This document shows, piece by piece, positions 19,754 to 27,816 of a stretch of DNA of 64,000 nt. Both the position numbers and the translations under genes were made by a program. Each line of letters begins with the position of its first letter. Positions within the stretch are counted from its first letter, which is position 1. The stretch comes from an uncultured Bacteroidota bacterium (GTDB lineage: Bacteria > Bacteroidota > Bacteroidia > 2-12-FULL-35-15). The notes below the pieces were generated by a model. It was not told the origin of the DNA. It saw only the letters and a program-made list of their open reading frames with translations, and made no database searches. The DNA lies in assembly GCA_903847205.1 (NCBI GenBank), contig CAINDA010000052.1, positions 62,001 to 126,000 of the forward strand, written 5' to 3'.

Positions 19754-20953
19754 TCACTTCCCTGCAGGCAGCAGTTTCGAATTATGTCTCCTGTTTTTTT
19801 CTTCAATAATTAATTTCAACTCTCTTCCCATCTGCCCTGCAATGCCGGTATTTTCTTCTGCTCTGCGGATTAAATAAGGTATTACGGAATTAACCGGTCC
19901 GTAAGGAAGATACTTTGTTACATTGTAACCTGCATCAGCAAGGTTGTAAGTAATATGATCGCTCATACCGTAGAGCTGTGAAAAGTAAACACGCACATCA
20001 TCGTTGGCAATTTTTAATTCTTTCATTTTATCAATCAGGTGCATGGTGCTGGCTTCGTTATGTGTGCCGGCGCACAAGGTAACAACATCAATGTTTTCAA
20101 GACATATATCAACGGCTTTATCAAAATCCCTATCCGTGTTTTCTTTGGTAGATTGTATGGGAGATTTATATCCCATCTCAGCTGCACGGATGTTTTCTCT
20201 TTCGATATAAGCGCCCCGGACAAGTTTAATACCGATGAAAAATTTTTTATCTCTTGCCTTTTGTATGAGTTTTTTAAGATAATCAATCCTGTCCCAGCGG
20301 TACATCTGAAGCGTTGTGAGCACAATAGCTGATTTTTTATTATTGAGCTCCATCATCTCTTCTGATAAAGTGTCAATGGCTTCCTGAATCCAGCTTTCTT
20401 CGGCATCAAAATAAATAGGCACGTTCGACTGCGCAGCATAATAACAAATCTCCACAAGTCTTCCTCTTACATTTTGGTAATCTTTTTCTTCTTCCGCATT
20501 TAATATCTGCTTCAAATTCATTTTTTCCAGCAGGTCGAAACGTGAAATACCTGTGAGTTTAAGGCTGGTATAAGGTATGGCAGGATTATCTTTTGCCGTT
20601 TTAATAATTTTCAAGACTTCGTCTTTTGTTTTGTAAAAATCTTCCTCCCTTTCTTTTCCTTCAACAGAATAATCAAGGATAGAGCCTATGTGCGACCTGC
20701 CGAGTTTAGCAACAACCTCTTTGCTCTCTTCGATGGATTCACCGCCGCAGAACTGTTTAAAGATGGTTGCCTTAATCGGCGCCTTAATCGGTAATCCTAT
20801 TTTGATTGCAAACAGGGTAAGCTTTGAAAACACCTTCACTAATCCGGGATTTCCCATTAATTTAAAGAGCCAGAGCGAACGCTTTAGTTCTGAACTGCCT
20901 TTGGCATTAAAAGCTTTTTCTGTGTTTTCGAATGAAATTTCTGGAGCCGGCAT
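19754..20953 (-). CDS. proline dehydrogenase (PRODH, FAD-dependent)
   Basis: A 399-residue single-domain proline dehydrogenase that oxidises L-proline to pyrroline-5-carboxylate with FAD and passes the electrons to quinone. The barrel motifs are visible: PIYFDAEESW, a central KLVRGAYIERE strand (flavin and substrate binding), CAGTHNEAST, and the C-terminal YGPVNSVIPYLIRRAEEN, whose paired arginines bind the proline carboxylate. The length fits the monofunctional Bacteroidota enzyme rather than bifunctional PutA. It lies 132 bp downstream of the norB-like gene on the same strand, so readthrough from the Nor-like unit is possible. Confidence 0.93.
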   Translation of the reverse strand: MPAPEISFENTEKAFNAKGSSELKRSLWLFKLMGNPGLVKVFSKLTLFAIKIGLPIKAPIKATIFKQFCGGESIEESKEVVAKLGRSHIGSILDYSVEGKEREEDFYKTKDEVLKIIKTAKDNPAIPYTSLKLTGISRFDLLEKMNLKQILNAEEEKDYQNVRGRLVEICYYAAQSNVPIYFDAEESWIQEAIDTLSEEMMELNNKKSAIVLTTLQMYRWDRIDYLKKLIQKARDKKFFIGIKLVRGAYIERENIRAAEMGYKSPIQSTKENTDRDFDKAVDICLENIDVVTLCAGTHNEASTMHLIDKMKELKIANDDVRVYFSQLYGMSDHITYNLADAGYNVTKYLPYGPVNSVIPYLIRRAEENTGIAGQMGRELKLIIEEKNRRHNSKLLPAGK

Positions 20954-21085
20954 TTTGTTTATATTTTAATTAGTTAAAATGTTATTTTTCGAATGTGAAT
21001 GCATTGATCTGTGAATATGCTGAATTAGTTCTTTCGCTGCTTAAAGAAGTTCATCGGCAGCTCAACACATTTACTCATCTGCGCA

Positions 21086-22414
21086 TTATTTCTTCCTCAA
21101 GTATTTGATAACCGCTATTAACGGAGGAACTGTTGTCAGCAGCAGGCCGGTAAAAATCCCGACTCCTGCCCAGGCAAATGAAACAAGGTAAGGGTCAATT
21201 TTCTGCATAATTTCCTGAAATGTAAGTTTGTTTTCGATGACTAACATTCCCTTTTCCGCACCGGCGATAACCAGAAAAATCATAAATAAAAGGAGTGAAA
21301 CATTTGTAAGCCAGAACCCAACTCTGATAATGTTTTTTTGAACGTTAACAAATTCGAATTTTGTTACATCGCTTATAATAAATAAAACAGATGCCAGTAA
21401 AATCATTGTGTTGATGCCAATTGCACTTCCCATTGCATGAGCCACGGTGATGTGGGTTCCGTGAGTATATATATTAACGGCAGGTATAGAAATTAAAATG
21501 GCAAGTATTAAATTTAAAAATATCCATATATCAGATGCCACTAAAAAACGAAACGGTAAAAAATAATAATCTTTTTTTGCCTGCTCCAATGAGCTCTTCC
21601 AGTTCCATATTATTTTTGAAAGTATCAATAATTCAGTCATGCTGATGCCATACGAAAGGTACCGTATCCAGGGGGCTGTAGGAACAATATAAATATGGTG
21701 AGCCCATCCGAACATTAGGTTGGTAAGCCCTAACAGGTACATCCAAAATGCCAGCTTTGATTTAGCAACACTTTCATCTCCTTTAATCCGCTCCATTACA
21801 AAAAGAGCTGTTCCGTAAACCAGCATATTCCAGGATCCCACCAATGCCCCTCCGGCTTTCCATTGTACAGTAAGGTCGCGGATTAAATTATTTCTGAAAT
21901 ACGGAAACACCCATAGATAGGCTTCTGTGAAAGTGAACAGAAAAAAACAGATCCCTGTTGCCCACATCCATAAGTAAACCGGCCACTGCCCTATTTTTTT
22001 CAGCACTGTTTTAAAATAATTAATGCCGAATAAAACCCAGGAAATAAATACCGGGATTGCCAGGATGGCCGGAAACTCCCAATACTCGCGCCCGCCGAAT
22101 TTACCCATCATATAACTTGTAATGATAAGCAATCCTGTAATAAAAAAAAGCCAGATATGTACAACCGCCATTTTTCTTGAAAAAAGAGGCAGTCCGCAGT
22201 ATTTAGGAAGATAATAATAGATGCCGCCCATGGCACTCAAAAATATCCATGAAACAACAAGCGACACATGGAGAGGCCTGTTTTTAAAGAAGGGAATCAC
22301 ATCGAAAAACCCAGGATATACAAATTGAAAAGAGCTGATGGTTCCAAAAAACAAACCAGCCAGCAAAGCTGTTATAGAAAGAAAAATAAAAACTATTCCG
22401 ATTTCTTTTTTCAT
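21086..22414 (-). CDS. NorB-like haem-copper-superfamily subunit I with unusual metal ligands
   Basis: A 442-residue, about 12-helix membrane protein of the nitric oxide reductase/cytochrome oxidase subunit I superfamily. Aligned by eye to cytochrome-c-dependent NorB, it keeps RPLH (H49, haem b), WAHH (H239/H240, Fe-B) and NIYTHGTHITVAH (H326, haem b3). Three key positions differ. The NorB motif HLWVEG reads NMLVYG here (N196 for the Fe-B histidine, Y200 for the glutamate). The second haem b histidine of the HxH motif is methionine (H326-A-M328). Ordinary NO reduction by the cNOR mechanism therefore cannot be assumed. It overlaps the cytochrome c gene by 4 bp and belongs to a crp-norC-norB unit. 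It may be a divergent NO reductase family member, another gas or N-oxide enzyme, or a sensor. Superfamily membership is secure, but the function is not. Confidence 0.8.
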   Translation of the reverse strand: MKKEIGIVFIFLSITALLAGLFFGTISSFQFVYPGFFDVIPFFKNRPLHVSLVVSWIFLSAMGGIYYYLPKYCGLPLFSRKMAVVHIWLFFITGLLIITSYMMGKFGGREYWEFPAILAIPVFISWVLFGINYFKTVLKKIGQWPVYLWMWATGICFFLFTFTEAYLWVFPYFRNNLIRDLTVQWKAGGALVGSWNMLVYGTALFVMERIKGDESVAKSKLAFWMYLLGLTNLMFGWAHHIYIVPTAPWIRYLSYGISMTELLILSKIIWNWKSSLEQAKKDYYFLPFRFLVASDIWIFLNLILAILISIPAVNIYTHGTHITVAHAMGSAIGINTMILLASVLFIISDVTKFEFVNVQKNIIRVGFWLTNVSLLLFMIFLVIAGAEKGMLVIENKLTFQEIMQKIDPYLVSFAWAGVGIFTGLLLTTVPPLIAVIKYLRKK

Positions 22415-22836
22415 AAATTGGCTTTTTGCATAATGGTGCCGTCAAATTTTATTTCGAAATTTTTAACCGGCGAGAAGCCTGTCTTATCAACATATTTGAG
22501 ATACGATGTTAGTGCATTAACATCATTTTCGCTGAGATGAAAATTAGGCATTCGCTGGGTACCGCTTTGAATAAAACTTTTTGCATACAGCTCCCCTTTG
22601 CCTCTTTCTGAGATAACATTGGTAAGATCTGGTCCCATGTAGCCTCCGAGCCCGTAAATTTGGTGGCAGGAAATGCAGTTGTACTCCTGAAATAATAATT
22701 TCCCGGCTTTGGATTCCTCTGTTATATAAGCTTTGGCCGGATCGTTTTCTGTCCCGGAAGTATATATAACAATGCTGTTTATGATAAATAATGAAATTAA
22801 GCCCCAAAAGAGAAATCGTTTTAATAAGATCGACAT
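22411..22836 (-). CDS. NorC-like membrane-anchored cytochrome c
   Basis: A 141-residue protein with one N-terminal transmembrane helix (about 8-26) and a periplasmic mono-haem cytochrome c domain. The haem-binding motif is C54-I-S-C57-H58, and the likely sixth ligand is the methionine of QRMPNF (about residue 96). The region QEYNCISCHQIYGLGGYMGP is typical of NorC, the electron-donating subunit of cytochrome-c-type NO reductases. Its stop overlaps the start of the norB-like gene (4 bp), and it begins 21 bp after the Crp/Fnr gene. The three genes are almost certainly one transcription unit. It presumably delivers electrons to the NorB-like subunit. Confidence 0.85.
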   Translation of the reverse strand: MSILLKRFLFWGLISLFIINSIVIYTSGTENDPAKAYITEESKAGKLLFQEYNCISCHQIYGLGGYMGPDLTNVISERGKGELYAKSFIQSGTQRMPNFHLSENDVNALTSYLKYVDKTGFSPVKNFEIKFDGTIMQKANL

Positions 22837-22857
22837 AGTGCTGTAATCGTGTTTTGT

Positions 22858-23589
22858 TTATTTATCATTTTCGGTTGCAATTATTGCAAGAGCCTCTGGA
22901 TCGTTTACGACAATTTTGGTGTTTTGAATCGAAAGAATTTTTTTATCCGTGAATTCTAAAAGAATTTTATACATATAGTCTCTTGTAGTTCCCACTAGGC
23001 TTGCCAGGTCAGTCACAGTATAATTAATGCAAGTTTCTGAGCTGCTTTCTGAGCTGATTTGTTTAGCCGCAAAAACAAGTATTTCGGCACATTGTTCCCG
23101 TATGTTTTTCCTGGAAATACTGGCAATTCGCTGTTCAACAAAATCTAGTTTATCACACACTTTCTTCATTAACTGAACAAATACCTGAGGTTCTTTATTC
23201 AAAAGAATCTTTAAACCAGGTGCAGGTAAAAAACATGTGCTGACAGGCTCTCTGGCAGATGCAGAAAAAGAAAAAACATCATCATTGATGAATGAATTTA
23301 AACCAACAGTATCGCCCGCACCGGCAATCCATAAAATAAATTCTTTTTTCCTTGTTCCTTTTTGAGAAATTTTTACACTGCCTTTTTTAATGCAGTAAAC
23401 ACCAGTTAAACAATCACCGCTTTTTACTAAATATTCGCCCTTCTTGTACTCTATTGTCTTTCTGTCTAAAAATTTTTCCACCATGTGCTGCAAAGAATAA
23501 TTTTTAAAAGTGGCAAAACTATTGAGCCAGCAGTTTTCACAACTGCCAGAAACGGCTGCAACAGGAATGCTATTTATATCGGTGTTCAT
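22858..23589 (-). CDS. Crp/Fnr family transcriptional regulator (first gene of the norCB-like unit)
   Basis: A 243-residue Crp/Fnr protein. It has an N-terminal cyclic-nucleotide-like beta-barrel (about 30-140, containing YKKGEYLVKSGD and GVYCIKKGSVKIS), a dimerisation helix and a C-terminal winged helix (about 185-225, TVTDLASLVGTTRDYMYKIL). The ATG at 23589 is chosen because a longer frame starting at 23667 would begin inside the operator and upstream of the promoter. Near the N terminus there is a C-x2-C pair (SCENCWLN), reminiscent of the N-terminal cysteine cluster in FNR-type sensors, but a full four-cysteine set is not evident. A 14-bp operator centred about 42 bp before the predicted transcription start suggests autoregulation and control of norC-norB. 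An NO or redox signal is inferred from context. Confidence 0.87.
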   Translation of the reverse strand: MNTDINSIPVAAVSGSCENCWLNSFATFKNYSLQHMVEKFLDRKTIEYKKGEYLVKSGDCLTGVYCIKKGSVKISQKGTRKKEFILWIAGAGDTVGLNSFINDDVFSFSASAREPVSTCFLPAPGLKILLNKEPQVFVQLMKKVCDKLDFVEQRIASISRKNIREQCAEILVFAAKQISSESSSETCINYTVTDLASLVGTTRDYMYKILLEFTDKKILSIQNTKIVVNDPEALAIIATENDK

Positions 23590-23623
23590 TAGAGATTGGG
23601 CTATTACTATTAATTCATCGAAG

Positions 23624-23667
23624 CAAAAGTAGAGCAGCATCAATCTTAAAACAATGATACCAGTCAT
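23624..23667 (-). promoter_or_regulatory. promoter and Crp/Fnr-type operator of the crp-norC-norB unit
   Basis: On the minus strand, ATGAC-TGGT-ATCAT (23667-23654) is followed by a TTG at the -33 position, 20 nt, and then TACTTTTG (23631-23624), a match to the -7 consensus TAnnTTTG. The operator centre (23660.5) is 36.5 bp from the last base of the -7 octamer. That puts it at about -42 from the expected start, the class II activator position of Crp/Fnr proteins. The expected leader is about 29 nt. Confidence 0.7.
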
Positions 23668-23815
23668 AAAAATACTTACCCAGCTTTTTGGAAGTTTATC
23701 TGCTTAATAGGATTTCCTTTAGTTCTGGCCGCTTTTTCGAACTTATATATCTAAGTAATTTTTTTCTATAAAAAAACAACCCGCTTCCATTGATTGAAGA
23801 AACTCGCTTCAAATG

Positions 23816-23859
23816 ATGATATAAATCATATAATAGCTCTTATTATCAATGCAATTTTG
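23816..23859 (+). promoter_or_regulatory. second Crp/Fnr-type operator with promoter-like element, facing tauE
   Basis: ATGAT-ATAA-ATCAT at 23816-23829 is followed on the plus strand by CAATTTTG at 23852-23859. This is a one-mismatch -7 element whose last base is exactly 36.5 bp from the operator centre, the same geometry as at 23660 and 28880. Transcription would run rightward and give tauE a leader of about 490 nt. Confidence 0.5.
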
Positions 23860-24358
23860 GCTTCGGTTTCTGACTGCATTGAAAGCGCCGAAACTTATAT
23901 TGAACGATGATGTTATAATTAGAATCGGGGGATGAAATTGAAGAGGGGATTCCGCAAGAAAAAAATCAATAGAAAAATAATTATTAATCGATGGCGTGGA
24001 AGAAATTCCAATGCGCTGAAACAATTATCTTTGTTGAGGTAATTCGAAAACCAATAATAACTATTATTGTCACTAAAAGCGGAATAAAAGAACCTGCATT
24101 GTCAAAGAATACCCTTCTTTTATCCGCTTCAGACTGAAATTTAAAAGTTGCTTAATAGTATGGAATTAATGGCTGCCGGGGCCGACCGAAAAATATAATA
24201 TGATACGCATCATTTTTTTCAGCCGTTTGTTTTTCAAATTCGTGAAATGTGTTTTGCTGTATAACCTGTTTAATCGGGCGGCAGAAATATCATCAGAGTT
24301 TTTTTTATTGATTTTTGATATTTAAAAATTGACTAACCATATATAAAAAATCGGGACC
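23860..24358 (+). other. leader or intergenic region before tauE with hairpin and a third operator copy
   Basis: No recognised gene lies here. A 36-codon basic frame starts at an ATG after GGGGG (23932-24042), but nothing else supports it. A hairpin with arms of 16 and 15 nt, one base bulged, and a 22-nt loop spans 24077-24129; the arms are AAGCGGAATAAAAGAA and TTCTTTTATCCGCTT. A further operator copy, ATGAT-ACGC-ATCAT, lies at 24200-24213 but has no -7 element at the spacing seen at the other sites. The hairpin could be an attenuator or a terminator. Confidence 0.35.
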
Positions 24359-25108
24359 ATGCCTGAACAAAATCTGATTTGGTTATTTCTGCTGCTGCTT
24401 TTTATCATAGCATTTTTGTATGCATCTGTAGGTCACGGCGGTGCCAGCGGTTACCTGGCACTAATGGCATTATTCAGCTTCAGTCCTGCAATTATGAGAT
24501 CGTCTTCGCTGATATTAAACATTTTCGTTTCTTTTATTTCCTTTTATCAATATTACAGAGGGGGCTACTTCAAATGGAAACTCTTTCTGCCTTTTGTTAT
24601 CACATCAATTCCTGCCTCATTTATCGGAAGCTGCATAACATTGGATGAATCGGTGTATAAAAAAATTCTCGGCGTACTTCTTATTTTTCCCATCCTACGT
24701 CTGCTGGGCATTATTGGTAAAGAGAGTCATGAAATCAAAGAACTCGACAAGATCTGGGCGCTTATTATCGGTGCAGTAATTGGACTTCTTTCAGGAGTGA
24801 TAGGAATTGGCGGCGGCATATTGCTAAGCCCAGTTATATTATTAATGCATTGGGGAAACATGAAACAGACTGCTGCAATTTCAGCACTTTTTATTTTTGT
24901 AAATTCTATTTCTGGATTAGCCGGTCTGCTCTCAAAAGGCGTAAGTATTGACAGTCACATATATTTATTGGTATTAATTGCTGCTGCCGGCGGAATTGCA
25001 GGAGCCTATATAGGCAGGAAACAACTGAGTAATAAAGCTCTGAAAGCAATGCTGGCATTGGTGCTCACGATTGCAAGTATTAAACTTATAACAGGAGAAA
25101 GTAAATAA
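24359..25108 (+). CDS. TauE/SafE family membrane protein (putative anion exporter)
   Basis: A 249-residue protein with about eight hydrophobic helices. It has the two TauE/SafE signatures: ASVGHGGASGYLALMAL near the N terminus and GLLSGVIGIGGGILLSPVIL near residue 150. The family moves organosulfur or other anions such as sulfite across the inner membrane. It is the first gene of a rightward cluster with moaE, moaC-mogA and a Crp/Fnr gene. In this setting it could handle sulfite, nitrite or another oxyanion linked to a molybdoenzyme, but the substrate is not shown. Confidence 0.85.
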   Translation: MPEQNLIWLFLLLLFIIAFLYASVGHGGASGYLALMALFSFSPAIMRSSSLILNIFVSFISFYQYYRGGYFKWKLFLPFVITSIPASFIGSCITLDESVYKKILGVLLIFPILRLLGIIGKESHEIKELDKIWALIIGAVIGLLSGVIGIGGGILLSPVILLMHWGNMKQTAAISALFIFVNSISGLAGLLSKGVSIDSHIYLLVLIAAAGGIAGAYIGRKQLSNKALKAMLALVLTIASIKLITGESK

Positions 25109-25140
25109 ACAAATAAAGGAAACTGTTCTGATCAGAAAAA

Positions 25141-25590
25141 ATGCAAGAAAAAAAAAGACATGCCGTTTTTATAAATGGAGCAATCAGTCCTCAGTTTATT
25201 GCTGATTCAATTGCGAAACACAGTACAAAAAAAACCATCGGCGCACACGATATTTTTCTTGGGCAGGTGAGAAGCGACGTTATCGAAAATAAAACTGTAC
25301 AGTCCATTGAATACAGTGCGTATGAGGAAATGGCTGAAGAAAAATTTCATGACTTACGCGAAGCCGCCTTTGCAAAATTTGAACTGACATGCATGCATAT
25401 TTATCACAGCATAGGCAGCGTAAAAGCCGGCGGAATATGCCTTTTTGTGTTTGTTTCAGCAGAGCACCGCGCATCGGCATTTGAAGCTTGCCGCTATATT
25501 GTTGAAGAAATAAAAACACATGTACCAGTATGGGGAAAAGAAATTTTTGAAGATGAAACATTTGTCTGGAAAGAAAACGCAAAAAACTAA
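25141..25590 (+). CDS. moaE: molybdopterin synthase catalytic subunit MoaE
   Basis: A 149-residue MoaE. The large subunit of molybdopterin synthase transfers sulfur from MoaD thiocarboxylate to precursor Z (cPMP) in cytoplasmic molybdenum cofactor biosynthesis. Visible motifs are GAHDIFLGQVRSD, IEYSAYEEMA, HSIGSVKAGG and the C-terminal IKTHVPVWGKE, which carries the conserved catalytic lysines. It lies 32 bp after tauE and 68 bp before the moaC-mogA fusion on the same strand. No moaD or moaA is present in the window, so other Moco genes must be elsewhere. Confidence 0.93.
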   Translation: MQEKKRHAVFINGAISPQFIADSIAKHSTKKTIGAHDIFLGQVRSDVIENKTVQSIEYSAYEEMAEEKFHDLREAAFAKFELTCMHIYHSIGSVKAGGICLFVFVSAEHRASAFEACRYIVEEIKTHVPVWGKEIFEDETFVWKENAKN

Positions 25591-25658
25591 TTTGAAAATG
25601 TATCGGCGTGCGGATTTACTGATGGAATAATTTAATTAACAAATTGTCAAATTAATAC

Positions 25659-26570
25659 ATGGTTGATATCACATTTAAATCAAGCAGTCTAAGGGAAGCT
25701 ATTGCGCAGGCGGTTGTTAAGGTTAGCAGGCAGGAAACCATTGATGCACTCAAAAACAAAACCGTTCCGAAAGGCGATGTTTTTGAAATGGCAAAAACGG
25801 CCGGCTTATTTGCAGTGAAGCGCACCTCTGATATGATCCCTGACTGCCATCCGCTGCCAATTGAATTCACAGCTGTCCGTTATGAAATCAAGGGTATGGA
25901 AATTCATATTGAAATGGAAGTACACACTATTTACAAAACAGGTGTTGAAGTAGAAGCAATGCACGGCGCTTCAGTTGTGGCTCTTACAATGTACGATATG
26001 CTGAAACCGATTGATAAAGGAATTGAAATCAGCACCATTAAACTAAAAGAAAAAAAAGGCGGCAAATCCGATTTCACAGATAAGTTCAGAAAAGATTTAA
26101 AAGCTGCTGTTATCGTCTGCTCCGACAGTGTTTCGGCCGGCGCTAAAGAAGACAAAGCGGGTAAAACAATTATTAAAAAATTAGAAACATGCAAAGTTTC
26201 TGTTTCTGATTATTCTATTCTCCCTGATGAAATCCTTGTTATACAAAATAAGGTGAATACGCTCTGCGGATTAAAAAATGATATTATTATTTTAACAGGC
26301 GGCACCGGCCTTTCTCCGCGTGATGTTACACCCGAGGCTATACGCCCCTTGATAGATAAAGAAATTCCCGGAATAATGGAAGCTGCCAGAAATTACGGAC
26401 AGGACCGCACACCTTTTTCAATGCTTTCAAGAAGCACAGCAGGCATGAAAGGCAGTACACTCATTCTTGCACTGCCTGGTTCAACAAAAGGGGCAAAAGA
26501 AACAATGGATGCATTGTTCCCTTTTATCCTTCATATTTTTAGAATTATTGAAGGCGCTCCGCATGAATAA
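25659..26570 (+). CDS. bifunctional MoaC-MogA (cPMP synthase / molybdopterin adenylyltransferase)
   Basis: A 303-residue fusion of two molybdenum cofactor enzymes. Residues 1 to about 150 are MoaC, which with MoaA makes cyclic pyranopterin monophosphate, with [11 protein letters not shown] and [17 protein letters not shown]. Residues about 150-303 are a MoaB/MogA-like molybdopterin-binding domain that adenylates molybdopterin, with [29 protein letters not shown] and the [19 protein letters not shown] loop. MoaC-MogA fusions are known in Bacteroidota and actinobacteria. It sits between moaE and a Crp/Fnr gene. The cofactor would be needed by a molybdoenzyme such as nitrate reductase, none of which lies in this window. 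Confidence 0.93.
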   Translation: MVDITFKSSSLREAIAQAVVKVSRQETIDALKNKTVPKGDVFEMAKTAGLFAVKRTSDMIPDCHPLPIEFTAVRYEIKGMEIHIEMEVHTIYKTGVEVEAMHGASVVALTMYDMLKPIDKGIEISTIKLKEKKGGKSDFTDKFRKDLKAAVIVCSDSVSAGAKEDKAGKTIIKKLETCKVSVSDYSILPDEILVIQNKVNTLCGLKNDIIILTGGTGLSPRDVTPEAIRPLIDKEIPGIMEAARNYGQDRTPFSMLSRSTAGMKGSTLILALPGSTKGAKETMDALFPFILHIFRIIEGAPHE

Positions 26571-26620
26571 ATGAAGACAAAATATTAAAATTTTAAATTT
26601 CATCTGCAAAAACAAATTAG

Positions 26621-27358
26621 ATGTTAAACGAAACTGAAAATGTCAAAAAAATAAAGGAGCGCACTGTGAATGCATTCGAAGCATTTTTGTCTGCCTATTG
26701 CTCTGAGGAGTGGATCTTCTTATTAAAAAATCATTTAAAAGTAAAGAGTTTCAAAAAAGACGAACGAATTATTTCAGAAGGCGATAAAGTTACCGGCGTT
26801 TACTTCATCAATAAAGGAATGGTAAAGGTTGTTTCGCTTTTCGATAAAACGAATGAGCGGATTTTGCGCCTTGCCAATAAGGGCTCTTTAGTGGGCCACA
26901 GAGGTTTGTATTCTAGGCTTTACCCTATTTCTGCAATTGCATTATGCGACACAGAAATGACTTTTATGCCCATTGATATTTTCACAATTTTAATTAAAAC
27001 AAATCCAGACTTTAGTCTTTTCCTGATCACCTTTATTTCTGAAGAGCTGCGTAGAGCTGATGAACAGATGAAAAACATGATTCACGGCGAAGTGATAACA
27101 AGAATTGCAATCATCATCTGTATGCTTATTGATGCTTTTGGGTATGATACAAAAGAAAAATCCAAACTTAATTATACGCTTTCACGCAGGGATATTGCCA
27201 ACATTGCCGGCACTACTTATGAGAGCGTGATTCGAAACCTTACTCAGCTGGAAAATAAAAAAATAATTAAAGTGGATGGAAAGTGTTTCGTAATCTCAAA
27301 GGAGGCCGAACTCAGGAAAACAGCCGGACATCATGGTTATCAGAACAAGGTACAATAA
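26621..27358 (+). CDS. Crp/Fnr family transcriptional regulator (end of the moa unit)
   Basis: A 245-residue Crp/Fnr protein with a cNMP-binding-like beta-barrel (about 35-150, FKKDERIISEGDKVTGVYFINKGMVKVV), a long dimer helix and a C-terminal winged helix (about 185-225, SRRDIANIAGTTYESVIRNLTQLE). The recognition helix keeps Glu and Arg at the positions used by FNR to read the TGA part of its half-site. The only cysteines are scattered, so an FNR-type iron-sulfur cluster is unlikely, and haem-based NO sensing as in DNR proteins is possible but not provable here. It is 50 bp after moaC-mogA and convergent with the DUF1858 pseudogene. Confidence 0.87.
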   Translation: MLNETENVKKIKERTVNAFEAFLSAYCSEEWIFLLKNHLKVKSFKKDERIISEGDKVTGVYFINKGMVKVVSLFDKTNERILRLANKGSLVGHRGLYSRLYPISAIALCDTEMTFMPIDIFTILIKTNPDFSLFLITFISEELRRADEQMKNMIHGEVITRIAIIICMLIDAFGYDTKEKSKLNYTLSRRDIANIAGTTYESVIRNLTQLENKKIIKVDGKCFVISKEAELRKTAGHHGYQNKVQ

Positions 27359-27361
27359 TGC

Positions 27362-27709
27362 CTACGGCCTCCATAACAAATTCTGCCGTTTTTTTATTCT
27401 ATTTATATGTCCCGCGAAATCAAAAAAAATAAAATCAGGGCGTGCTCTATATGCCATAGTTTTCTTTTCTGTTAAAATAGTATCGGAAGACTCAGTAAAT
27501 CCAAGCAATTTCAGTTTATTAAAAAACTCATTTACAGCGCCCCCTCCTCTTTCAGCCGCATCAGCAATTGTAATTCTTGATTCCAATATTTTTCTTAATA
27601 TAGAATTGCGAAATTTTTCAAAATGTTTATTGATAGATGTGATAGCTTATATAGAAAAAGGATTGGCCTTGATGAGTGCAGAAATTTTTGTAGCAGCAGA
27701 GTTGTTCAT
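27362..27709 (-). pseudogene. DUF1858-domain protein gene interrupted by a TAA codon
   Basis: Reading from the ATG at 27709, the frame runs MNNSAATKISALIKANPFSI, then TAA at 27649-27647, and continues without another stop: AITSINKHFEKFRNSILRK, ILESRITIADAAERGG and FFNKLKLLGF, to a stop at 27362. The two parts join into one DUF1858 domain. Such domains usually have an acidic residue where the stop is, so a GAA to TAA change would explain it. DUF1858 proteins often accompany DUF2249, Ric and other NO-related proteins, as here. A shorter product from the downstream part is conceivable but would lack the domain start. Confidence 0.75.
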
Positions 27710-27816
27710 TTCTCAAATTATTAAAGAAGTTTCAAGTTCCATTTAAGCAGGCGATTTTTAATTTCGGACTGAAAGAGTTTATTTGAAATAAACAGAAACT
27801 TGAAACTTTTTTATTC

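Noticed and set aside
19665-20969. Plus-strand reading frames across the proline dehydrogenase gene
   Set aside because: They are antisense shadows of a well-recognised gene and show no protein features.
21086-22414. Nitric oxide dismutase
   Set aside because: The Asn at the Fe-B histidine position recalls reported differences in NO dismutases, but those are long quinol-type single-chain proteins. This is a short subunit with a separate cytochrome c and further changes (Tyr, Met).
23809-24024. Minus-strand 71-codon frame before the Crp/Fnr gene
   Set aside because: Low-complexity hydrophobic and Asn/Ser-rich translation, overlaps the operator region, no known domain.
24200-24213. Class II activator promoter at the third operator copy
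   Set aside because: No TAnnTTTG-like octamer lies 36-37 bp away on either side, so only the operator sequence itself is reported.
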